This document shows, piece after piece, positions 1-5,050 of a stretch of 5,050 nucleotides of DNA. A program made the position numbers and the translations under genes. Source of the DNA: Phycisphaeraceae bacterium (GTDB lineage Bacteria > Planctomycetota > Phycisphaerae > Phycisphaerales > Phycisphaeraceae). The stretch spans positions 1 through 5,050 of the forward strand of contig JANQKH010000908.1 in the NCBI GenBank assembly GCA_028281215.1. Reading direction: 5' to 3'. Numbering within the stretch: the first letter of the stretch is position 1; each line of letters starts with the position of its first letter. The notes below the pieces were generated by a model, which saw only the letters and a list, made by a program, of their open reading frames with translations, made no database searches and was not told where the DNA came from.

Positions 1-209
1 TGCACACCGACGCCGTGGAAAAAGGTCAGCGCGTGCTCATGGTCGACGACCTGCTCGCCACCGGCGGCACGATGAAGGCGTGCTGTGATCTAATCGAACG
101 TCTCGGCGGCCACATCGCTGCCATCACAGTGTTAATCGAGCTGACCTTTCTGCCCGGCCGCGAGAAGCTTCAGCCTTATGACAATGTGCATGCAGTGTTG
201 AAGTATTGA
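1..209 (+). CDS. apt: Adenine phosphoribosyltransferase, C-terminal part (5' end outside window)
   Basis: This is the last 68 residues of a type I phosphoribosyltransferase; the reading frame is open to the window edge (first full codon at base 3). The sequence shows [11 protein letters not shown] followed by [14 protein letters not shown] at about bases 33-74. This is the PRPP-binding loop, with the two adjacent acidic residues (DD) and the ATGGT turn. The tail [11 protein letters not shown]...[10 protein letters not shown] matches the APT C-terminus, which separates it from hypoxanthine and orotate enzymes. Known role: adenine + PRPP gives AMP + pyrophosphate, a cytosolic purine-salvage step. 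APT proteins are usually 170-180 residues, so roughly 60% is missing upstream. The stop is TGA at 207-209. The next gene follows on the same strand after about 50 bases, so cotranscription is possible. Confidence 0.93.
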   Translation, partial: HTDAVEKGQRVLMVDDLLATGGTMKACCDLIERLGGHIAAITVLIELTFLPGREKLQPYDNVHAVLKY

Positions 210-260
210 GCGCGGGCAAGCGGAAAAACCAACAAGTAAGGGGTACAGTGTGACCGACGC

Positions 261-1046
261 ATGGAATGTCGTATTGTTTTCCGCTTGAACGCCATGGCCA
301 AGAATGCAACGATTGAAAAGCCGATCCCCGCGTCCTACCTGGAGCGATCACGCCGACCTTTGCCGGCGTTGATGTTTCTGTTGCCGTTGATCATTTTGTA
401 TGAACTGGGCGTGGCGCTGGTCGCCAGCCATGACATCACCGCGCGGGGTTACATCCTCCAGTTCCTGTTCGGCTTGGGGCTGGGTAACCTAGCGTATTAC
501 GTGCCGGGCGTGGCGGTGTTGTTGATCCTGTTGGGTATGCATCTGTATCAGCGCGGTCCCTGGCGGGTCGAACCGGGCACGTATACGGCGATGTGGATCG
601 AATCGGTGATGCTGTCGCTGCCGATCCTGGCGATCGCGATGTTAACCAACCGCGCGCTCGCTCAAGCGGTGGACGGTTCGACTGTGCCAACCGAGTGGTG
701 GGAGAATCTGATTCTCAGCCTGGGGGCCGGCATCTATGAAGAGTTGGTGTTCCGTTTGCTCGGCATCGCGGTCATTTATGCGTTGCTCGTCAAGGGGCTG
801 GCGTTGCCCAAATACGTCGGTGAAACAGTAGCAGTGCTCGGGACAGCGGTGCTCTTTTCGGTCTACCACTTCTCCGAGTCGAACCCGTTCGAATGGCGCA
901 AGTTTATGTTCTACACGCTGGCGGGGATCTACCTCGCCGCTATTTACTTCTACCGCGGCTTCGGCATCGCCGTCGGCTCGCACGCCTCGTACAACGTCCT
1001 GGTCAGCGTGATTGATTTGGTCCGACAGTCGAACGAATCGGGTTGA
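261..1046 (+). CDS. CPBP-family intramembrane metalloprotease (CAAX protease/bacteriocin-processing type)
   Basis: This is a polytopic membrane protein of 261 residues if translated from ATG 261. Hydrophobic segments lie near residues 36-56, 66-95, 111-130, 150-180, 188-204 and 217-250. All three signature motifs of the CPBP (Abi/Rce1-like) family are present: EELVFR with Glu160, Glu161 and Arg165; FSVYHF with His203; and HASYN with His241 and Asn245. In Rce1-type enzymes these line a glutamate/histidine active site inside the membrane. All expected catalytic residues are intact, so it should be active. The substrate is unknown: family members process prenylated proteins in eukaryotes and are linked to bacteriocin or peptide maturation and immunity in bacteria, and no such partner is visible here. 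The start is uncertain. ATG 261 and ATG 294 are both possible and neither has a well-placed Shine-Dalgarno site. ATG 294 gives a more natural N-terminus (MAKNATIEKPIPASYLERSRRPLP), and the 11 residues before it look non-native. Confidence 0.9.
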   Translation: MECRIVFRLNAMAKNATIEKPIPASYLERSRRPLPALMFLLPLIILYELGVALVASHDITARGYILQFLFGLGLGNLAYYVPGVAVLLILLGMHLYQRGPWRVEPGTYTAMWIESVMLSLPILAIAMLTNRALAQAVDGSTVPTEWWENLILSLGAGIYEELVFRLLGIAVIYALLVKGLALPKYVGETVAVLGTAVLFSVYHFSESNPFEWRKFMFYTLAGIYLAAIYFYRGFGIAVGSHASYNVLVSVIDLVRQSNESG

Positions 1047-1078
1047 CCGAAATTTATCCGGCTTTCCCAAGCGAATCC

Positions 1079-1696
1079 TTACGGCAGATCCAGAAAACAT
1101 CCCACCGCCTCGGTACGTGCGACCGCAATCATTCGGCCGGCGAGCAGGGCGTCGAGGGCGTCGCGCAACTCAGTTTTGGTCGGTTTCGCGCGGCGTTTGC
1201 CATACGCGGGGAAACGGTCATCGATGCGCCCGCGATAGAGCACGGCTCCCTTCGGCGAAAGCAGTACCGCTTCTGGCGTGACCTTCGCGCCGGTCGCTTT
1301 CGCCAGTGAGAGATCGGGGTCAATTAACGCTTGGCTCGAATGTTGAAAATCTGTGCAGTGCGTGGCGGCTATTTTGGCGGTGATGTCGCGATCGGAATAG
1401 ACGATGGCGAAGCGAATACTCTGCGGCTCGTAGGCTTTTTGAAGCCGGGTGATTTCTGGTGCGTAGCCGTTGGCGATCGGGCAGTCAGGCAGCAGGAAAA
1501 TCAGCGCGGTGGCTTTGTGCGTGTCCGAGGTGATGGCGAAGGGTTGGCCCTCGAGTGTTGTGGCGGTGATGGGTTGCAGTTGGCTTGGTTTGTCTTGCTT
1601 GCTTGGTGTGGGTGACGTCGTGCAGCCGGTGGCGCATGCGATGAACAACAGCGGGACCGCAAGCAAAATCAGACGGTAAGGTGAGCGTAAGGTCAT
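1079..1696 (-). CDS. Redoxin-domain (thioredoxin-fold) lipoprotein, planctomycete DCPI type
   Basis: A predicted lipoprotein of 205 residues with a thioredoxin/AhpC-like domain. The N-terminus MTLRSPYRLILLAVPLLFIACATGC has a basic start, a hydrophobic core and a lipobox ending at Cys25; Thr at +2 gives no inner-membrane retention signal by E. coli rules. A Ser/Pro/Lys/Gln linker leads to the redoxin fold at about residues 43-185. Family marks are DCPIANGYAPE with Cys72, VTPEAVLL with Pro141 (the expected cis-proline position), GRIDDRFPAYGKRR, and a C-terminal AVGCF with Cys200. The active site has one cysteine, not CxxC, so a peroxiredoxin-like or thiol-sensing role fits better than disulfide isomerase; this is inference. 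ATG 1696 was chosen because it begins a standard signal peptide. ATG 1723 is also in frame and would add nine residues (MSERLYASA). The gene converges on the CPBP gene (32-base gap) and is divergent from the archaemetzincin gene. Confidence 0.85.
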   Translation of the reverse strand: MTLRSPYRLILLAVPLLFIACATGCTTSPTPSKQDKPSQLQPITATTLEGQPFAITSDTHKATALIFLLPDCPIANGYAPEITRLQKAYEPQSIRFAIVYSDRDITAKIAATHCTDFQHSSQALIDPDLSLAKATGAKVTPEAVLLSPKGAVLYRGRIDDRFPAYGKRRAKPTKTELRDALDALLAGRMIAVARTEAVGCFLDLP

Positions 1697-1706
1697 CGCT
1701 GAAGCA

Positions 1707-1712
1707 TACAAT
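1707..1712 (+). promoter_or_regulatory. Candidate -10 element for the archaemetzincin gene
   Basis: TACAAT matches the sigma-70 -10 consensus at five of six positions and sits 30 bases before ATG 1742, giving a short leader of about 20 bases. I see no convincing -35 hexamer at the right distance, where the DNA already codes for the redoxin. It lies in the 45-base space between the two divergent starts, the only non-coding DNA available for a promoter on this side. Confidence 0.3.
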
Positions 1713-1732
1713 CGTTCGGACATTCAAGTTGC

Positions 1733-1736
1733 GAGG
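1733..1736 (+). promoter_or_regulatory. Shine-Dalgarno site that fixes the archaemetzincin start
   Basis: GAGG lies five bases before ATG 1742. It overlaps the in-frame GTG at 1736, which therefore cannot use it, so ATG 1742 is preferred over the longer GTG start (two extra residues). Confidence 0.55.
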
Positions 1737-1741
1737 TGTGC

Positions 1742-2731
1742 ATGTTCAATTCATCGGAACGGGCGTGTCGCGTGTGGTGCGGTCTGGCGTGTGTGTGGTT
1801 GTTCATATTGTCGGCCGGTTGCGACAATGCAGGCGTCACCCCGCCGGATGGCGCCGGCGGCGTGGACGGCGACGCTGTGGAAATCAGCGCCGCTGACCGC
1901 GAACGTGAACGCCAACTGATCGTGCAGATCGAAAAGCTCAAGCCGTTGCACAAGCCCATGGGCAAACCCCGGCCGGGCGACTGGCTGGCACAGCACAAGG
2001 AAGCGGGGCAGTCCTTCGAGTTGTACGTCGCGTCGAAGCCGGTGCGGCCGCTGGGCAAACGACGGGTGATTTACATCCAGCCACTCGGCGACTTCACCGC
2101 CACGCAGAAAAAAATCATTGCCGTGACATCTGAGTTCATGGGCGTCTATTTCAACGCGCCGGTCAAAGTGAAAGAAACCGTGCCGCTTTCGGCGATCCCC
2201 GAATCCGCACAGCGTATTCATCCGACATGGGGCGACAAACAGATTCTGTCAACCTACGTGTTACACGATTTTCTCAAACCCAAACTGCCGGACGACGCAG
2301 CTTGCTTCATCGCGTTCACGGCCCAGGATCTATGGCCGGGCGAGGGCTGGAATTTCGTGTTCGGGCAGGCGTCACTGCGTCAGCGCGTCGGCGTTTGGTC
2401 GATGTACCGTTTCGGCGATCCCGATCAGAACGAATTCACCTACAAACTCTGCCTGATGCGCACGCTTCAGACGGCGGTGCACGAAACCGGACACATGTTC
2501 TCGATCTCGCATTGCATCGCCTTCGAATGCAACATGTGCGGCGCGAATAACCTGCCGGAGTCGGATCGCCGCGACGTGTGGATGTGCCCACTGTGCGCCG
2601 CGAAGGTGTGTTGGGGTTCACGGATCAATATGGTTGATCGTTACGCGACGCTCAAAGCGTTTTATGACAAGTACGGCTTCGAGAAGGAGTCGGTGTTTAT
2701 GCAGAAGTCGATCGAAGCGCTGGAGAAGTAG
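1742..2731 (+). CDS. Archaemetzincin (peptidase family M54), predicted lipoprotein, eukaryotic AMZ-like length
   Basis: A zinc metalloprotease of 329 residues. A signal peptide (hydrophobic core about 11-26, lipobox LSAGC with Cys27) is followed by a Gly/Pro/Asp-rich linker (28-50), a charged helix (51-68) and the catalytic domain. The zinc site is HETGHMFSISHC: His247, Glu248, His251, His257. It is followed by the archaemetzincin structural zinc ligands Cys258, Cys263, Cys282 and Cys285, with Met265 in the CxM element. Upstream, RVIYIQPLGDF (108-118), DLWPGEGWNFVFGQASL (196-212) and VGVWSMYRFG (217-226) match the family, as do ESDRR (273-277) and VDRYATLKAFYDKYGF (298-313). Archaeal members are about 180-200 residues; this one is collinear with the longer animal AMZ1/AMZ2 proteins. 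AMZ proteins are aminopeptidase-like with poorly known substrates. Odd points: Ser254 replaces the glycine usual at that position, and the protein appears exported and lipid-anchored, with Asp28 at +2 (inner-membrane retention in E. coli; untested here). Confidence 0.93.
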   Translation: MFNSSERACRVWCGLACVWLFILSAGCDNAGVTPPDGAGGVDGDAVEISAADRERERQLIVQIEKLKPLHKPMGKPRPGDWLAQHKEAGQSFELYVASKPVRPLGKRRVIYIQPLGDFTATQKKIIAVTSEFMGVYFNAPVKVKETVPLSAIPESAQRIHPTWGDKQILSTYVLHDFLKPKLPDDAACFIAFTAQDLWPGEGWNFVFGQASLRQRVGVWSMYRFGDPDQNEFTYKLCLMRTLQTAVHETGHMFSISHCIAFECNMCGANNLPESDRRDVWMCPLCAAKVCWGSRINMVDRYATLKAFYDKYGFEKESVFMQKSIEALEK

Positions 2732-2798
2732 ACATCAACCATAGGGAGGGCAATGTGTACCACGTCAACAGTTGAAACTGACCCCTGATCCCCGTCCT
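2732..2798. other. Convergent intergenic spacer, no clear terminator
   Basis: These 67 bases separate the ends of the archaemetzincin and SDR genes. They contain TCAACAGTTGA (2765-2775) overlapping CAGTTGAAACTG (2769-2780), two short mutually exclusive inverted repeats with stems of at most five bases and no T-run. A purine run AGGGAGGG (2743-2750) precedes an ATG. No convincing intrinsic terminator is visible for either gene. Confidence 0.5.
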
Positions 2799-3590
2799 TT
2801 AATCCCACCGCTGATAACCCAGCCCCGCGCCGCCGTCGGGGCAGATGGCTTGCCCAGTCACAAAACTTGCTTCGTCGGAGGCGAGAAACGCGCACACGTT
2901 ACCGATCTCTTCGATGGTTGCCATGCGGCCCATCGCATGGTTGGCGTCTTCTTTCGCGAGGGCTTCGCCCGGATTGTCGAGTGTGCCGGCCCATGCTTCC
3001 ATCATTGGTGTGCGCACACCGGCGGGTAAAACAGCGTTGACGCGAACACCTTGCGGTGCGAGGTCCAACGCGAGTGCCAACGTCAAGCCGATCTGCCCCG
3101 CCTTGGTCGTCACATAGCTTGCCGCCTTGCCCTGCCCGACCGCGCCGACTTTGCTGCTCATGTTGATGATGCTGCCCTTCGTCTTGCGCAGGTATGGCAC
3201 GGCATGCTTGCAACCCCAGAACGTGCTGGTCAGGTTCATGCGCAGCAGCGATTCAAAGTCTTCCGTCGTGATGTCATCGATCTCGACGGCAGGGGGATGC
3301 CAACCGGCGTTGTTGATGATGCAGTCGAGTCGGGCGTGCTTGTCGACCGTGTGTTGAATCATCGCGATGATTTGTGCTTCGACACTGACGTCACACGGGA
3401 GCCATTCAGCGTCGATGCCTAGTTCGCGCAGTTCAGCTTCGCGGGCCCGGCCCGCGTCTTCGTGTCGACAACAAAACACGACACGTCCGCCGCGCGTGCC
3501 GACCGCTTGTACACATCCGAGGCCGATGCCTTTGGTTCCGCCGGTGACGATGACGACTTTGTCTTTCAATGTCATAACGACATTGGACAT
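2799..3590 (-). CDS. Short-chain dehydrogenase/reductase, HSD17B14-like (possible L-fucose or other sugar dehydrogenase)
   Basis: A classical SDR of 263 residues, normal for the family. The Rossmann cofactor motif TGGTKGIG is at residues 16-23, CDV at 66-68 and NNAG at 93-96. The catalytic tetrad is Asn119, Ser146, Tyr159 and Lys163 (YVTTK), and PDGG is at 251-254. NNAGWHPP, YLRKTKG, GAVGQ and the C-terminal GLGY recall human HSD17B14, which is known to oxidise L-fucose as well as some steroids in vitro; this comparison is from memory. At the end of the second beta strand the sequence is FCCRHE: Cys41 then Arg42, where NAD-specific members carry Asp. This suggests NADP(H) use (inference). A generic 3-oxoacyl-ACP reductase label is less apt. 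ATG 3575 (MTLKDKVVIVTGG) is an equally good start; neither has a clear ribosome site. It is the last gene of the left-running group, 47 bases after the HEAT-like gene. Confidence 0.88.
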   Translation of the reverse strand: MSNVVMTLKDKVVIVTGGTKGIGLGCVQAVGTRGGRVVFCCRHEDAGRAREAELRELGIDAEWLPCDVSVEAQIIAMIQHTVDKHARLDCIINNAGWHPPAVEIDDITTEDFESLLRMNLTSTFWGCKHAVPYLRKTKGSIINMSSKVGAVGQGKAASYVTTKAGQIGLTLALALDLAPQGVRVNAVLPAGVRTPMMEAWAGTLDNPGEALAKEDANHAMGRMATIEEIGNVCAFLASDEASFVTGQAICPDGGAGLGYQRWD

Positions 3591-3616
3591 AAAACGACGC
3601 GATTCCGCCAGTTGGT

Positions 3617-3629
3617 TTCCTGAAAGGAA
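3617..3629. repeat. Short inverted repeat between HEAT-like and SDR genes
   Basis: TTCCT-GAA-AGGAA is a perfect five-base stem with a three-base loop in the 47-base gap between the two left-running genes. There is no T-run after it on either strand, so it is not a classical terminator. It may be chance, or a weak RNA hairpin in the intercistronic region. Confidence 0.3.
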
Positions 3630-3637
3630 GTCGATTC

Positions 3638-4489
3638 CTAAGAAGCCGACTTCAACCCTGCGATCGCTTTCAATCCTCGCTCGGCTGCGTCGCGGACAAA
3701 TTGTTCATCTTCCCGGGTACGTTGGTCTTTAAGGTGCTGGTATATCCGCCGTGCTTCGGTGATGCGGCCGACCGCGGCGAGATTTTCTGCGAGAATCAGG
3801 CATGCTTGCGTGGACTTATCCCGTGCGATGCCCTTGGCGGCGTCGGCGGCTTTGAGCAGGCGATCAACTGAGTTGGCGTCGCCCATGTTTGCCAGCGCCC
3901 TCAGTGCGGCGACTTTGGCTTCGCCGGTGGAACTGTCGGCGATGGCGGTAATATCTTTCGCGCTGGCGGTGTCCTTCAACACGCCAAGCGATTGCACGAT
4001 GGTCAACTGTGCACGTCCCTCTGCAAGCTTTAACGCTTTGCGCAATTCGGGTGCGCCGTCTTTGCCGATCGCCACCAGCGCGGCGGCGGCGGGGTCGCCG
4101 AGTTTGTCGTCGTGCAGATGGTTGGCGATCGCGTTGACGTTGTCTTTGTCACCGATCAGTTGAAGGGTTTGCAGCATGTAGGTTTTAACGCTGGCGACCT
4201 GCGGTCCGTCAAGTAGTGAAGCGATGGCGCCGGCGACCATCTTGCGTTGTTTTTCTTTACCAGGTCCGCACACGTAGGTGGCGACGCCGTGCAGGAGGAA
4301 GCGTGATTTGTAGTCGCTGCCATCGTCGACTTCGTCAAGCGATTCAATGATCGCGATGATCGCGGTGGATTTGTGTTCGAGGATCGAATCAAACAGCTTC
4401 GGCGCGTCTGTCGGCGATGGGCCTTCGTGTTTGCCGTTGACGTGGTCGGGCGTGTTGTCGAGAACAGTTTTGAGATTGAACGTGGGCAT
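3638..4489 (-). CDS. HEAT-repeat-like alpha-solenoid protein of unknown role
   Basis: A predicted soluble protein of 283 residues with no signal peptide or membrane segment. From about residue 60 it is made of paired amphipathic helices, roughly at 84-114, 116-146, 147-171, 177-204, 205-240 and 243-275. They repeat the pattern of Ala/Leu-rich helix, short Gly/Asp turn (IGDKDN, IGKDGA, MGDAN), helix. This is the look of degenerate HEAT or armadillo repeats, which usually form protein-binding scaffolds; the last unit (GRITEARRIYQHLKDQ) resembles a TPR. No catalytic motif is visible. The start at 4489 was chosen because GAGG stands six bases upstream. An in-frame ATG at 4558 would add 23 residues (MFSGRSQIAIP...) that look non-coding and span an intergenic hairpin. 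It lies between two dehydrogenase genes in the same direction (gaps of 87 and 47 bases), so it probably belongs to the same transcript, but its job there is unknown. Confidence 0.8.
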   Translation of the reverse strand: MPTFNLKTVLDNTPDHVNGKHEGPSPTDAPKLFDSILEHKSTAIIAIIESLDEVDDGSDYKSRFLLHGVATYVCGPGKEKQRKMVAGAIASLLDGPQVASVKTYMLQTLQLIGDKDNVNAIANHLHDDKLGDPAAAALVAIGKDGAPELRKALKLAEGRAQLTIVQSLGVLKDTASAKDITAIADSSTGEAKVAALRALANMGDANSVDRLLKAADAAKGIARDKSTQACLILAENLAAVGRITEARRIYQHLKDQRTREDEQFVRDAAERGLKAIAGLKSAS

Positions 4490-4495
4490 GGCGTG

Positions 4496-4499
4496 CCTC
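4496..4499 (-). promoter_or_regulatory. Shine-Dalgarno site that fixes the HEAT-like gene start
   Basis: On the minus strand GAGG is followed by six bases and then ATG at 4489. This is one of only two well-placed ribosome sites in the window, and it decides against the longer start at 4558. Confidence 0.55.
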
Positions 4500-4532
4500 G
4501 TTGGTATTGGTGTCACTTGCATGACTGGAATA

Positions 4533-4547
4533 GCGATCTGTGATCGC
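4533..4547 (-). repeat. Perfect hairpin in the leader of the HEAT-like gene
   Basis: GCGATC-TGT-GATCGC forms a perfect six-base stem with a three-base loop, midway in the 87-base gap between the Gfo/Idh/MocA stop and the HEAT-like start. No T-run follows it on the minus strand. It could be an RNA processing or stabilising hairpin, or a dyad operator site; function is unproven. Confidence 0.4.
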
Positions 4548-4576
4548 CCGCTAAACAATCACTCTGGACTCAGCAC

Positions 4577-5050
4577 TCAAAGGTGCCACGGCGCGCGCAT
4601 CGGTTGGTTCACCAACCGGTTTGCTTCTTCGTCGCCGATGCATTGTTCTTTCACCGGATCCCACTTGAGTTTGCGGCCGGTGCGGAAGGCGATGTTCGCC
4701 AGGTGCATGATGGTGCTGGTCCGGTGCGCCGCTTCAGCGTGCCCGCCTGCGTTTTTGCGCTGTTTGACTGCCTCGGCGAAGCTGAGCAACTTGTCCGGGT
4801 CCGGCATCGCCTCGACCTTCTTGCGGTCTTCCTCGGATAGATCATTCAGACTGATCCCGCGTTGTTTCTTGCGCGAATACGGTTCGCCCCATTCGCCGCT
4901 TTCGATCACCAGCGTGAAACCGTTGGCGTACTTCATCTCCACCCAACCCCACATGCCTGCGACCTCCGGATGTGCTGGCGGCGCGTAAGGTGTGATCTCT
5001 GTCGGCCCGGTTTCGTCGTTGCCGTACACCCAGTTGATCGGATCAAATTT
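4577..5050 (-). CDS. Gfo/Idh/MocA-family oxidoreductase, C-terminal part (5' end outside window)
   Basis: The last 157 residues of a protein whose frame is open to the right edge. The N-terminal Rossmann NAD(P)-binding domain is outside the window; what remains is the beta-sheet-rich substrate or oligomer domain. The sequence WGWVEMKYANGFTLVIESGEWG is a strand pair of that sheet. It is followed by a charged linker (KKQRGISLNDLSEEDRKK), then FAEAVKQRKNAGGHAEAAHRTSTIMHLANIAFRTGRKLKWD and the terminus GDEEANRLVNQPMRAPWHL. This tail is the mark of the large planctomycete-type Gfo/Idh/MocA paralog set. Family members oxidise or epimerise sugars, inositols and amino sugars, and some act in glycoside cleavage through a 3-keto intermediate; the substrate of this one cannot be read from the fragment. 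Many relatives carry a Tat signal, but the N-terminus is not visible. It is the upstream gene of the left-running group and would pair functionally with the SDR. Confidence 0.92.
   Translation of the reverse strand, partial: KFDPINWVYGNDETGPTEITPYAPPAHPEVAGMWGWVEMKYANGFTLVIESGEWGEPYSRKKQRGISLNDLSEEDRKKVEAMPDPDKLLSFAEAVKQRKNAGGHAEAAHRTSTIMHLANIAFRTGRKLKWDPVKEQCIGDEEANRLVNQPMRAPWHL

Noticed and set aside
630..637. GCGATCGC octamer, also at 4125-4132, as a possible HIP1-like repeat
   Set aside because: Only two copies were noticed in 5 kb, both inside coding sequence; expected by chance in GC-rich DNA.
1047..1078. Bidirectional terminator between the CPBP and redoxin genes
   Set aside because: Only a three-base stem (CCG/CGG around AAATTTATC) can be drawn; too weak to call.
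642..1100. Long open frame on the minus strand (152 codons) opposite the CPBP gene
   Set aside because: It lies antisense to a gene with complete family motifs, its composition is rich in Arg, Asp and Gln with no domain, and it is explained by the codon bias of the real gene.
1579..1607. CTTG/TTGG-rich simple stretch in the redoxin gene as a slippage-prone repeat
   Set aside because: It encodes the low-complexity linker after the lipobox, is imperfect, and keeps an open frame.
1751..2221. Minus-strand open frame of 156 codons inside the archaemetzincin gene
   Set aside because: Antisense shadow of a strongly supported gene; the product has no recognisable motif.
3600..3638. Direct repeat CGATTCC at 3600-3606 and 3632-3638 as an operator pair
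   Set aside because: Seven bases only, one copy overlaps the stop codon of the HEAT-like gene; no support beyond coincidence.
4490..4558. N-terminal extension of the HEAT-like protein from ATG 4558
   Set aside because: A well-placed GAGG precedes ATG 4489, the extra residues look random, and the stretch contains a perfect hairpin more typical of non-coding DNA.

Overview
This window looks like an ordinary chromosomal stretch from a Planctomycetota bacterium, most likely a Phycisphaerae-like lineage (inference from family resemblance, no search run). Three things point there. The left-running oxidoreductase carries the Gfo/Idh/MocA C-terminus ending NRLVNQPMRAPWHL. The lipoprotein redoxin has the DCPIANGYAPE ... 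GRIDDRFPAYGK ... AVGCF signature typical of that phylum. Several starts lack a clear Shine-Dalgarno site. Base composition is moderately GC-rich and even. I see no RNA genes, CRISPR array, insertion sequence or phage genes.

Layout from left to right: the 3' end of an adenine phosphoribosyltransferase gene (apt, + strand) is followed by a CPBP-family intramembrane metalloprotease (+). That gene converges on a redoxin-domain lipoprotein (-). The redoxin gene is divergent from, and almost touches, a lipoprotein archaemetzincin (+, peptidase M54). The archaemetzincin gene then converges on a left-running group of three: an SDR oxidoreductase, a HEAT-repeat-like protein and the C-terminal part of a Gfo/Idh/MocA oxidoreductase, transcribed in the order oxidoreductase, HEAT-like, SDR. 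All genes are tightly packed; no gap exceeds about 90 bases.

By function there are three blocks. The first is purine salvage (apt) next to a membrane protease. The second is a divergent pair of predicted cell-envelope lipoproteins, one thiol-based and one a zinc protease. The third is a probable operon with two nucleotide-dependent dehydrogenases, which suggests sugar or polyol oxidation; the SDR resembles the HSD17B14 type, for which L-fucose dehydrogenase activity is known in animals.

The most notable item is the archaemetzincin. It is collinear with the long eukaryotic AMZ proteins, has a bacterial lipobox, and has Ser in place of the usual Gly in the HExxHxxGxxH zinc motif. I found no clear evidence of a wholly new multi-gene system.
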